A stretch of 64,000 nucleotides of DNA from Lucifuga dentata (lineage: Eukaryota; Chordata; Actinopteri; Ophidiiformes; Bythitidae): the NCBI GenBank assembly GCA_014773175.1, contig VXCM01000421.1:1-64000 (forward strand), in the 5' to 3' direction. The position numbers and the translations under genes are program-made. Position 1 is the stretch's first letter; each line of letters opens with the position of its first letter. The notes beneath the pieces were generated by a model, which was not told the DNA's origin, did not search any database, and saw only the letters and a program-made list of their open reading frames with translations. Below are positions 24,536 to 37,600 of the stretch, in pieces.

Positions 24536-24852
24536 TTTAAGTACATCTATGATGTGGCTTTATCACACCGTGCCTTGTTCTTCTTTGTTCAAAAGTTTTT
24601 AAAAAGTTCCTAAAACCTCTTTTTCAAATGGGTTTAAAAAGAGATGATTGTACTGGTCTCTAAGAGGTGGAAAGGTCACATGACCTAATGGTCTAGAAGT
24701 GTATTATGGTCCAAGGGAATGTCACACAGACCGGGGAGAATGTGATGACATGTGATGACATCACAGGTGATGACAGCAGGCTGCTAGCTTAGAGCGTAGT
24801 TGGTCTGACACGACTCCAGGTGAGAATCCACGTACGTGTGATATCATCATCG

Positions 24853-24875
24853 CTACACCGCTGAAACCTGTTCAT
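24853..24875 (-). CDS. rapgef6: rapgef6 exon V: last codons DEQVSAV and stop
   Basis: After acceptor TTCCAG the 23 bases complete GAT and encode EQVSAV followed by TAG. The C-terminus S-A-V is a class I PDZ ligand, identical to the EQVSAV ending of mammalian RAPGEF2 and RAPGEF6. It recruits PDZ scaffolds such as MAGI proteins (family knowledge). Confidence 0.93.
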
Positions 24876-27800
24876 CTGGAAGATGAGACAGAAGACAGGA
24901 CAGGGTTTGACCAGATGTCCACAGATTTCAGATGTTTTAAAATCCCAGACTTGTACATAAGACTAACTGGACAACCAAAATAAAGACACAACGCTGGCAA
25001 AGAGCTAATTTCAACTAAACAAATGCTAATACCAATTTTTTTAAAATTCTACCCTCTATTAATCTGAAAGTCATTTAAAAATCTCAAGTTTCGATACTCA
25101 GCCCTAATCATAAAATACTCCACGTCAGACTCGACCACGTTACTTACCGTCCTCGCTGTCAGCCAGCCCCTGTGGTGGTGGTGGCAGGCAGATGCTAGGT
25201 GGCTTGGTGGGGTCCTGGTCTTGATGGTGGACGAGATGGTTACCGGCCAGCCTCCGAGCCTCTGCCAAACCCCCGGCCACGCTGGGACTCTGCAGCAGTT
25301 TGCTCCTCTGCAGGGCCACGCTGTAGTCTGGAGGTCTGAGGTGAGGAGGCCTGGGAAGACCTCCTGGCCCACCTCCTACTCCATCTGTGAGGCCCAGATC
25401 CCCCAGGGCCAGACCCTGGTAGCCTGGAGGGGTGGGAGGGGGAGCTCGGTAACGTTCATCCTTGGTGGGGGAGGTGACACAGTACACTGGATGGAGGTGA
25501 ACACCGAAAGAAAAGAGGGATGCAGCAGGGAGAAAAGTGAGGAACGTGGAGTGAAAAAAATTNGCGAAGACGAGAGAAACAAAAAATTTAATGGAAAATT
25601 AAATCAATGAGATGTTTCACCAACAATACACAACTATACATGCACTAAACGTGTTTAACAAAAAAATACATCAAATGGGATGGATGGCCACAGTGCATAC
25701 AGACACACACACTCTAAACTCCTCAGGCTAAATATGACAGAGACACACTCAACACAATGACATACATAGATCAGCTGCATCTATGGCAGCAGATCCCAAA
25801 TATTTATACCTGACGAGATTAAAGGTCAGCAGCCACAGGAACAAGATTTGTTTTGGATCTTAGCCTGAGCTTTAAGAAATGTCAGCTGTTCATTAAAGCG
25901 TAACACTAAGTACAAACTGCAGAATACTGCAGTAATTCAACAACATAATGCAAGTTAATCTAACTTACTGCATGTATATCTAAGATATCTGTACGGCTAT
26001 CAGACTATCCTGATGCTGTGTATCCAGATAACTGAAGTGTGACTCCCAAACTCTGACATACGCACACACACAGAAGGTTCACACATATAGTGACGGCATT
26101 GATCTGTACACACTCTCACACTGCATTCACAAGGAATCAAACTCGCAACCCGGCCTCTCACCTATAAGGCCTTTCTCTGTGCTTGATGTCACCGTTTTGT
26201 AGGCAGGGTCTGTGCTTTGCCCTCCTTCCTCATTGGTTGGCGAGGAAGGGTTTTCTGAGGTGTTTCGCCGTTTTATCGTCCCGTAATTCCCCTCGTAGGT
26301 GTCTGACAGCGAGCTGGACGATGCCCAGCTCTGCCGCGACTGATTGGACAGCTCCGAGCTGGAGTCTCTGGAGTGTCTCTTAGTGGCGTCCTCGTTCGCC
26401 CACACCTGGCTGGCCTCCACTTCCGCTATCGCTCCGGGCAACTGAGTGTGCTTGAAGCCTCCCAGGTGTGTGTGAGGGAGAGAAAGCGTGTGCGGATGCC
26501 CGTGGATGCCGTGGTCCCAGGGCCGACAGGAGGAGGTNGGGAGAGAAAGCGTGTGCGGATGCCCGTGGATGCCGTGGTCCCAGGGCCGACAGGAGGAGGT
26601 GGGGAGGCACTGGAAGGAGTCATGGGAGTTGGAAGAACAGGAAGTCCAGCTGCCGCGGCCGCTGTCTGCCACCGAGTCCAGTGAGGTGTGGTCCGGCGTC
26701 AGCTCCTCTGTCGAGATGGAGGAGGTGAAGGTGGAGGCCCGCATCACATAGCCTCGAGCTAACAACGAGGAACTAAAATGACAGAGCGAGAGAAGAGATG
26801 AGTGTGAGGGTAAATTCTGAGAAGTGAAGGAACATCTCAAGTGACAGAGGAAGGAAAAGCAAGAAGTGCCTCAATTATTGCACTCTTGAGTGATGATGAA
26901 GGTGAACGTGGAGGCACGGCACGCGCAATGCAACGATGAAGAGACGAGAGACCGAGACAGAGGAGGATGAATGAGCAGCACGATATATAACTATAAAAAG
27001 CTGCTGGCTGGAGGATACGGGTCACCAAGTCACCAACAAAACACTGGACAAAACATGATGAATGAAAACAGGATAAAGTTCAATGTGACAGACAATATTC
27101 GTCTCCACGCAATCTTTGACCTTCAACCACAATAAGTTGTTGTCACAGTTTTCTAGACGACTTATTGTACAGATTTTTCCAATGGTTTCCCCTTAATGCC
27201 TGTGTAAAATGCAGTTATTGCAAATGTTTAACCATTAAAGTTTATGCCTCATCTGTACAATATCTGCTCTTTACGAAGTCTCACGCCCCAAAATTTGACA
27301 GCCGTTTCTTGCATGATGGATCACAGCGTCTGCTAATAAAACTTTTTAAAAAGTTTTTCTCCTTAGCTGCTTTTTATAAACCAACAATTTGATTCGCTGA
27401 TGCAGTTTTACTGGACAAACCGGGCACTCAGTGAAGCCGAGACATATTTCATAAACAGGCCAATGTTATACAGCGAGGCTGCTGAGGTAATATAATACCA
27501 GAGAAGAAGACAGATCATTGCGTCAGGCGATATTTTACAGTCGCTGCTTTATGAGACAGAATGGCCTGATCATGGAGAAACAATAAACAAACAGCAGATG
27601 ATAAAAAAGGCACACTGTTTACTTGGCCTGATTAAAAAGCCGCCTGTGTGAAAACCGAAACATTAACGGAGAAAGGAAGACAAAGGTGGGCAGTAAATGC
27701 TGGATGCTCATAAAAAACCTGGCGTTTTATGACTTCCTGTTCTCTGCGTTTTAATGAGGAAGGGACATAATTGGAATCCAGCTGTGAGAGGAAACTGAAG

Positions 27801-30800
27801 GGTGCTGTATGATGGGTGGAACCAGGCAAGGTGGTGGACTGAGTGTGTGTGGTGTGTTGTGAACTTATGTTGGAAAGTTTCTGATGATTGTGTGTGTGTG
27901 ACCTTGCTGTTTAAGACTTAAGATGGACTGCAGAAACCCTCCTTCATGTGATCTCTGTGGTTACGAGTAGCCATGAAAGTGTATGATTCTGCATCCTCAA
28001 ATGTCCTTCAGCCAAACTCATTTGATTTATCCCCTTCTTTATTATGACTCAACTTTTTTTTTTTTTTTTTTTTTNAAAAAAAAAAAAAAAAAAAAAAAAG
28101 AGAACTACATTGAGTTTTTAATACTGTACAAAATTTAATTTGTACACTATAAAAAAAATCTTGGTAACCTGCTTTTGAGTCCTAAAATCTTTGTAAAAAC
28201 TAACAACGCAAAGTCGTTCATCCTTTCCCCTACAAAAGAATCCATGGAATTGTGTTATTTTTTTTTTTTTATTATTTTCTACAATCATATTTTCCATTTT
28301 TTCCAACTTAATCGCCACAGGTTAAACTGAATTACCTTGTGCTGGGCTGGTTGTAATCAGTATTTAGGTGTGGATGCGTTGCTGCTGAGCTCTCAGCAGT
28401 TGCAGCAGCTGTTATGGGAGCAGCAGTGTTCGTAGCAGGAGTAGTACAAGTCCTGCTGCTGCTGTTACCGCGTTCCTCAGGCCCCGGAGCAGGCATGGAG
28501 TCCACCGAACAGATACTGGACCGGGAGGAGATCTCACTGTGACTGGAGTCTGACAGGTTGTCTGCTTTACTGGCAGGAAGGAGAGCGTAGCCTGGAGAGG
28601 AGAGAGAGGGAGGAAGAGCATTCAATATTTACATCTGAAGGTGAAATAACAACACGGGTGAAAATGAGCTTAGAAGTGTCATAAAATGGGAGTAAGAGAG
28701 GTTAGCCAAGTCGAAGAGAGAGGGAGGTAAGAGATTACGAAGGGAAAAAGAGTATCTGAAAAAGAGAAAGGCAAAGAAAGATGCAGAGTTTAAATGTCGA
28801 TCCTGTAAACCAAGATGGATGCATAAACTTTTTCTAACAGCTTCCAATAGCATTCAGAGTAACACTAAGCCAAAATGGAGCCTGCCATACCGCGCCTGAT
28901 TTTATCCAAACCACCTTTCTATACCGTGACTGCAGACATTTTTAGAGTGGGTGACCCTGAGGAGAATCTAACACTTAACCCTGCCTCTGTTAGTACCTAT
29001 CCTGTCATCTTTGTGTAATTTTTAGGGGATGCTAGAATAGAAGTTGTCCTTTGTCTTGTTTCATTGACTATTATTGTATGTTTTATAAAATCATTGAGAA
29101 TCTAATCCATGATCAAAAGAACCTAAACTGAATCCATGCACATTTGAGAGTATAAAGGGACAATCGGAGATTTCTGAACTCTTTAATATACAGCAGTTCA
29201 GAAAAACACTGTTGAGTCAGTATCAATAACACTTCTTCATCATCATCATCATCATCATTATGCTATGTTCTTTCTGCTGCTAAAGCAGAAACCGAGGGCG
29301 TACACTCTTCACAGCATCCAGCAAACAAATGTTGTGGTTAAACATCTGTTAACTTTCCTCTTGATCACTAGGGACACAAGCAATAAAATCTAAAGCTCAA
29401 CTTATAGAATTATGTACAAAGAACTATTTAACACGTGAAAAGTAATACTTTTGGGACAAAAATATAAACTTAACACTGCAAAAACAGCAGTTCATACATA
29501 GAAGAAAGTCACAAACCAAGACTTACATGTCGACTGAAATTTTGTAAAAACACAGTTCAAAGCTGGAGTTAAGAAAGTTGAGTGAATGTTCACAAGTGTT
29601 CCCTCATTTTGGGATTAACAACGATGGATTACAAAATTGAGGTGTGTGTTGCTTTCCATTGTGAAAGTGCATATTTTGCTACATTTAGCTTCAGACAAGA
29701 TCAAGACTGTTTTCTTCTTTTTATGCATTTATGTGCTTTGACTGTTCACTGGAATTTTTCTCTCAGGCTGCTGTGAAATCTTTTTTGCTTCAAGCATGAA
29801 ATGTGGTGCCATCATATTGAAATGCTCTGAACACAAATAATTTGGTCTCAATAAACTGAATCAATCATCAACTTTGGACAAAAATTCTCTCTAAAAATAC
29901 TACTAATACCTTGTTTCCTCTATTCTACCATCAATTCATTGGTTTAAGTGGACAAATCTGATGAGTTATATGTATTAAACAGTCTTGCTCCTCGTGTGTC
30001 TGTCCCTGCACAGCCAAAGGAAGGGGTTTGGGCTGACTGCCCTCCTGGCTCTCTGTCCTGACTTTTCTTCTCTCTCACACTGGGGTGAGGACACAAACTC
30101 TCCCAGTCCTTCCTCACTCTCTGGATGTGGTCTGACTACTGGCAACTTCTCTCTGGACTGACTCCTCCCTCTCAGTATCCTGACGGGTGACATCAACCTT
30201 TTTCGAATGGAGGACTCAGGAGGTCTGGCTCTAAGGAGGGTGCCTTGCTCTCCTCCTGTGCTGAGGATTAACTGGGGTGGAGAAGGAAGTGGAGGAGTCA
30301 TGGGTGTCACCAGCCCTGACTGACTGGGAAGAGGCCCAGGGTGGATCGTGGGCTGCATCCCATGTGTCCCTGTCCATTTCTGAGTGGGGCTTCCTGTTCT
30401 TAATCTCAGCAGCATTAGCCCTGAATCTCCCTGTAAGCCTTGGCTGTTCTGCTTGCTCCTACATCTCCCTCTTCTTTGTTCTGAAGAAAACAGTCTTCTC
30501 TGAATTTCCTCTGTCTCCTCCTCTGACATCTTCTCTGTCTCATTGCTTATTTCCTCCTCTTCCTCCTCCTCTCTTTGATCCTCCCTCTCCCTGCCCTCCT
30601 CTAGTCTGCGCTGCTGGGTCATCAGTAAGATCCTCTTGTGGAGGAGCGCCCCACCTATGCCGTAGCTCCGCAGGCTGATGGTGCCGGCCTTTGTACTGGC
30701 ATCACTGGTCAGTGAGGATGAAGATCCTGATAGGTTCATTTGGCTGGAGTTGTGGGACTTGAACACGCCTCCTACTGGAGGGAGGAAGAAAAGAAGCAGG

Positions 30801-33800
30801 TAGAGGAATGAATATGAGGGAGGAAAAATAAGAAGAGACGTAATTAAAATGACAGGACATTTTTCTTTTCTTTTGTTCATGACAAAGTGACTTACAAAGT
30901 AACTTAAAATCAATCACCATCTATCTAAAATGCATCACTTATAGGATTTGTCTTTTTTTCTTCCACAAACTGAAAAAAATCCAGACAGGAATATGAATCC
31001 ATCCATTATTAGTAGTATAGAATTTAGCACCCAAGTAACCATTTTTCTAATTCTACAGGGGGTCAACTCTTCAGGCTATGATTAATGTTTCCGAGAGCCA
31101 TCCAGGGGGAATGCTCTGTTTCTGCTGCTGACCTTTGCGAGGGGATCCCTGAGGGGACACAGTGGGGCTGGAGTGGAGGGAGGAGATGGTGGACACAGTG
31201 TCATCGGATGGTCTCTTAGTACTCCACTCCTCTGCTGAGCTCACTGGAGGCTTCTTCACCACCTGAGGAGAATTAGCATCTGAAGGAAAACAAAGAGTAA
31301 AAAGTAAGATTTGAAAAAAATCAAAGGATTAAAGTGAGGATGTCCACATGATGACATAGTGAAAGTCTACTCACATGATGTGCCGATGTCCTTGGCAGTG
31401 CTCTTCTTCCGTAGTGGGTTCAGTGGGACCTGGACCTGAAGGACTTGTGACACCCTGTTTTGGGTTTTCCCTGAGGGCAGAGCTGATCGTAAAGACACTG
31501 GGGACATGTCTGACTTGGTGGACCGCCTCTCGCTTAGATTTTTGGACACTACAAACAGAGAAAAAGGTATCAACAACATCAAATAACTCACAATATAAAC
31601 AGCTAGACTTTCTTTGTTATCAAAGCAAAGATAACCCAGATATCACTTACACATGATTACTTTAATAAAATTCACATTTAGCCTAAAAGTTCAAGTACAA
31701 ATACTACACGATGTAGAGTCTTTGTTCTAGAGAGAGGATGGATGATTACACTAACATATAATACACATTTCTCCATTTCTCTAAATCCCCACCAGGTATT
31801 TTCTGCAGGAAATTTGCCAGTCCACTAGATGGCAGTGCAAGGCAATAAAAACGAGACAGCATGTACACAACATAAACTGTCAGATCAGTTTTCATCTGCT
31901 GAAACTGCAGTTATTGTATGCACTTACAGTATGTATTTAACAATCAAGTATTTTTTTATTTTACTTGCCCTGCAGAATTTGGGAGAATAAATTTCTTATT
32001 TTTAAAAACAAAATATGATATGATTTGGATCCAAACATATTATAGACTTGTAAAACTCTGTATGCAGTAGGTTATTTGAGCAATAATTCATTGCAGGCTT
32101 ATGTGTCTGCACAGTTGCAACACTAAAGTTGTCAAATCTTGTGCATTCAGTAAGGGTGAAAGATCAAAGATAACGTGAAAAAGTGAATGTCACCTCATTC
32201 CTATTTAATGTGACTATATATATATATATACACAGGTAATTATTAATACATAATAAAAATAAGTTTCGTACTGTTGAAGTCTCAGGAGAGGTTTGCGTTA
32301 CTCACGGGTGCTGTAGGCCGGCTCACACTGCAGGGACATGATTTGATGTTTCTCCTCGTCTGACTCCACCGTCAGGTTCGACAGGTACTGCTTCACCTTT
32401 CTGGCCATCTGAGCATCTTCGTACAGCTTCTTAGCATTTAGGAGTGAGCTGCGACGTACTCGCTTCTTATGGGCACCACCCTGAACATCCAGCATGTTGG
32501 AGTTGGTGCTGCCCTGGCTCAGAGACCTGAAGAGAGGGAGAAAGGGGGAGGAAGAGAAGGAAAGGGGGAAGGTAATGAGGAAAGCAATGTACAAGAAAGG
32601 AAAGGAGAGAGGATAGAATAGGAAAAGAGGAAGAAGGAGAAAGAAAAGGGTTGAAGAAAACAGTGAAACATAATAATCCCTAATAAACAAACTACACCTT
32701 CTTTCCTCATCAAATCTACCCACTCCTAGAATTTTTACATGTGTCTCAGTGTTGGAGCATAACATTTTAAAAAGGGACCATGCAACTGGGAGGAAGCCAC
32801 TCTGGCTGGTGTGCCATGCTATGTTCATAACAGCAGAACATTCTGTCAAAAAGGGTTAGGAGACAAAAGATGCAGAAGATTTGATATGGGGAATATTATG
32901 CCAGGATGCAGATATGTAGAAACACCAAATCTGAGTCAAGTAGAACTTGCAAATACTTTTCAGGGTTTGTTTTACCTTGCCTGTATGTGCCAGACAGTTA
33001 CATTACAGGGATATACAGTGAATGATAGAAAGTTAAATTAATCCTGAATTTGTTAAAACCTTTCATTCTGGCGCTCAGAGGAGATAAAACCAAACACTGA
33101 GTATTATTTTCAGCTACTAAATGACTCAGATCTGACAAATGTCTTATGAAAAGGACAAACAATGAACAAGTCATTGATGGGCTTGATATGGTTCAAAGGT
33201 CGGGCAAATGGACACTGCAAATGGAAGGGTTAATCATACACAAGTACAGGCACACACCCACACACAGATAATGTATGCACAAATAGGGGAAACATGCAGC
33301 GTTTATGGTGGAACATGGTGGAAAACAGTGATGCATGGTGGGCTGAATTTATGCTGGTCCAGACTGAAACCGGATGAAACCGGTGTCAAGACACACTTAC
33401 CCTAAACTCTTCCACCTCTTCTTCCTGCAAGCGAGAGGTGTGAAGATTGAAGTGTGATTTAAAGACAGGGTCAAGGGTCAGGGGATGTGAAGGTGACAAG
33501 ACTATGTAGAGGTCATGCCACCACAAACAAACAGGAAATGATAGGAGATGGTAGGACACCAGACATAGGACATCTCCCCATATCAGCTTGGATTTGTGTG
33601 TTTATGTGTAAGAAGAGTGTGTGATTTGACCTTGTCCACATGAGTGCTGTGGTTAGAATGAAATCACTTTACATCTCATATAAACTCCATATTTTTACAA
33701 CATACATAACAATAAAAACATGCCTTCCCAGTGTTGACTGGTTGCGACAGTGTTGTCTTCTCAGAGATGTGGAGGTTGCAGTGTGCAGAGATCGTCTGTA

Positions 33801-34587
33801 TGGGGCAGTCATGCACTACAGCAGTGACAAACTGAGCTACATCTAACATCTAACACTGTGGTTGGCATCAATTCAGTGTCAATTCCAGTCGATTCACATC
33901 TTGTGTCCTTGTGTTGTTACATTCCAACAGAGGAATGCAATCGAACCATCAGGTGTCATGAACGGACAGGGAACCAATAGGAATTGATTAAACCAGACCT
34001 TGAATATGTTACTGAACCTGTCGATGAAGGTTTGTTGAGGTTTCACGTGGTAACCATTTCCCTTTTTTAGGCCACATATTTGCATCTAAAACCAAGGTCT
34101 ACTTTTGATACTGGACTATATTAAAGCCTCTTCCAACAGTATCAGTAAAACTGATGTCACTTCTGGTGAAATAATCTCATTAAACAAGTTGACTAGTCCT
34201 TATAAACTGTTTTGTCCTTATAAAATAAATTGGACACTGTGACATTACTGACCGATAACTATATTTTTTTGTGTTGGGAATTTTTGAGCCAGAAAATTCA
34301 GCAACCTTTACCATATTATATCCCATTATATAGCGTGTTTTCCTGCTTCAGGTGAATCTTGGCGTTACAGTTCTTAAGCTAAATGAATAGTCTTAATAGG
34401 AAAACGTTTTTTAGAAGTTGAGGTATTGGACTACCAACCTCTGTCGGAACATAAGGGCAGGATCCATGTTGGCTGAGGTCATCTGCACCACGTGTCTGAT
34501 CTCCTTGGCAATCATTCGGAGTTTTTCAAAGTTCACCAGACCATCTACACTGGAGTCATTACCTGGGGGACACACACAAGTACATAT

Positions 34588-34634
<47 letters not shown>

Positions 34635-37600
34635 TACATACACACATAGATACATACAGAGTTAATTTGAGGTCAGTTGGAGATAACTTTTGCAAGATGA
34701 TTTTTTGCACATCTAAGTGTAATCTTCAAAGTAAAAATATTCTTGTTCTCGTCCTACACTTGTCATTCCTCTGAGATCAAAGTGGCTTTGTTTCAGCCAT
34801 GTTGAGAGAATTTGAGAATTCTTTCCAACATGCACAATTAAGGAAATTGTCTTTCTTAACACAGTCACGGCTAAAAGTTGTTTCATGAAAACCTGACAGG
34901 AAGTCGGAGTGTTTGGTAGTTTTGACTTGAAACACCATAATACAGTATGTTAAAAAAAGACAAGATGGGGAAGTCGTTAGCAGAAGCAAAACTCCTGAGT
35001 GAGCCTTAGATTGACCTCCCACACAGCGCAGAGGAACTAGACACCATCATACTGAAAGAAGAAGACAAAGCCATTTACCTTCATGTAAGAAGGTGAGGTC
35101 CTTCTTGACCACTGGGAACAGTGGGATGATGGGAGGCTGCATGCTCTGGCTGCTCAGGACGTTACGATACTTGGCCATGTTCCTGGAGGGGTCGAAGACA
35201 TCCTGCAGGTCCCCAAACAGCTTCTCGTACTTACTGGGCAATTTCTCCCACGAGCTCCGCAGCCGAGCCACCGGTGCCAAGTTAAGGCCGCTGTTTAAGA
35301 AAGGAAAGTGGAGGGGGATGTGTGGAGGGAAGAAGAGATAAATAGGGTATGGTGGGAAGAGGAGAGGGTAAGACAGCGGTAGAAATGAAGGAGCAGGATG
35401 GAGAAAATAAGGGAGAGGAGAATGAAGGAAGGATGGAGGAGGAGCATCAGAGACAACAAATGAGACAGTAAAGTTAGTTGCATCACATCAGATATACAGA
35501 GAGGAGAGGAGGAGCACACAAAAGAACAGAAGTAATTATAGTTTCATTATACCAGATGCAATCCAATCATCCATACTTGCTCATGCAAACCTCCATATTT
35601 GCAGAATTACTATTTCAGAATTCTCTTCAATTCATGAAGTCTCTATTTTCAACAAGGGAAGACACTGTGAACTCTGAGCAGGCTCATTTAGCCAGCAGAT
35701 AATTAGAACTTGCATGGCCTTGATTTCTGCTGCTTTCTCTCTCTCTCTTGTCTGTCCATTTCCTTCATCTTGCTCCTTTGTTCATCAAGTGTGCACTTTA
35801 TATTCCCACACTGTTAAATCTCTACATTTTCCTCAGTTCCTGTTTTCCACTGTTGTCTGTAGTTATATGTTAATTGTTTGAAAGTTGACCTGGTAATAAT
35901 TTCCTGTGATCAACTGACTAAACATGAGTCAATCAACTAACAACAAGTAACTTGAGTGATCAACAAACATGGTGGACATGCATCCTAATGAGCAAACAGG
36001 AAGATAGAGAAAAGAAAGACGCTCACAAGCTACATTTTCATTTTCATTACATTTCATGCAATGTTAATCCAAAAAAAAAAAAATAATAATTTTTTCTGTT
36101 ATTGCTATGAGTTAATTTCCCCACAGGGTTCAAGAGTTTCAATGTCTTTCTCTCATTCTCACACACACGCAACAGCAGCAGCAACAGCAGCAGCAATGCT
36201 CCTGCAGCAGATAGCCATATGTAAAAAGACAGCCTGCTGGGCTGAGGGAGTGTAAACGGGACATGGAGGTCAGACACTTCTGTTCTGAAATGCCTTTTAC
36301 AGCAGGAAGCAGAAGCTCACCGTACTGCAGTGTTTCTTAAACTGTTGAGTCGAGATCCAAATTGGACAATGGTTCTGTTTCATGTGATCCCACATTTCAA
36401 GAAAAACAAAAAGTAAAGAGCAAGACTAAAGCTGATGAAAAAGGGGTCCAGAGAAGAGTGTACAAGTCAAAACCAGAATCACCCAAAATTATAATCACGT
36501 AAACAGTCACTGCTACGGCGATATAGACCAGGCTGAAGAGAGAGCATAACATACTGTTTTTTCAGTCATTACTCTTGAGAATGTAACAGTAGTGAGGCAG
36601 AGGATCGGTAAACATGAAGGAAGAAGTGAAGTTCATCAGATAGTAACATCTCCTGCAATTCCTACAATTCCTACAATTCCTTTATCTTAATCACTGACAG
36701 AATGCACAGTGGAACTCTACACACACACAAATACAGATATTGAGACGAATACACAAGCAACTGTGGCTTCAAATATACATGAACATAAGCCCATTTCCAA
36801 GTCCATCCCTAAAACACACTACCAGTATTAACTTGTCTCCCATGTGGGTTTGGCCCTTTGTAAATGGGGCCATGGTGTCACTCTAGCATCAGACCACACA
36901 AGCCACAGGGAATAACAACCAACAGCAGGTATAACTGTTGCCATGGGACTCTTGTTTTGAAAGCTGCAGGGTTGTGGATGAGAGTCTGTGGTTTGGGGGA
37001 AAACAGCACTGATGCAATGAGCTGGCAGAGGGAGAAGGGAGGGAGGAGGGGAGGAGGTGAGGCTGGTTCTCCTGAGGATGCAGGGAGAGAAAGAAGTGGC
37101 CAAAGCTCATTTGGTACAGTAGCTGTCAGGGGAAACAAAGCAAACACAAGCAAATGTAGTACAAGCCAACTGTTGCCACAGTTTAAAAAAAACAAAATCA
37201 AAAAAACAACGCTTCTATCATTCCAGAAAAAATCTTGATGTGTGTTACCATTTATTTTGGAGTTTTCACACCATATACACCCAGTTTCTCCCCCATCCTC
37301 ACATCTAGCTCACCTGATTATAGCAAACATGGAGTTGAAGTTTTTGCACTCTCTGCAATGAAGGGCGATCTTGATGAAGTGTTTGATCGTCTTCATCCTC
37401 TTCAGGGTGTTGGGCTCCTTCAGGATCTCTGTGGCGACCCAGAAGGTTTCCTGATTAATCACCTCCTCAAACTGTTTCAGATTGCCACTTCCTGCTGCGG
37501 AGTCCAGTTTAAACAGGTCATCCACATACCTAAGGAACACAAAAGGAATTAAACACAGTAAATCTGTGTTAAACTGTTTTTTTTTTCTCTCAGTTCAGAT

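Larger units (their letters stand above)
20000..24852 (-). other. presumed rapgef6 3' UTR and downstream flank
   Basis: No open frame with recognisable protein similarity. AT-rich, with adenine homopolymers (24175-24196, 24336-24354), a TTAA-flanked foldback element (20715-21205) and a TA-flanked palindromic MITE (23375-23978). How much is transcribed cannot be told from sequence. The left limit given here is arbitrary. Confidence 0.35.

Noticed and set aside
26183..26751. Plus-strand open frames opposite exon T
   Set aside because: They are antisense shadows of the GC-rich rapgef6 exon and inherit the duplicated contig end; no splice or start context.
30277..30678. 133-codon plus-strand open frame
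   Set aside because: Antisense to the candidate alternative exon; the minus reading has the good acceptor and phase match, the plus reading has neither.
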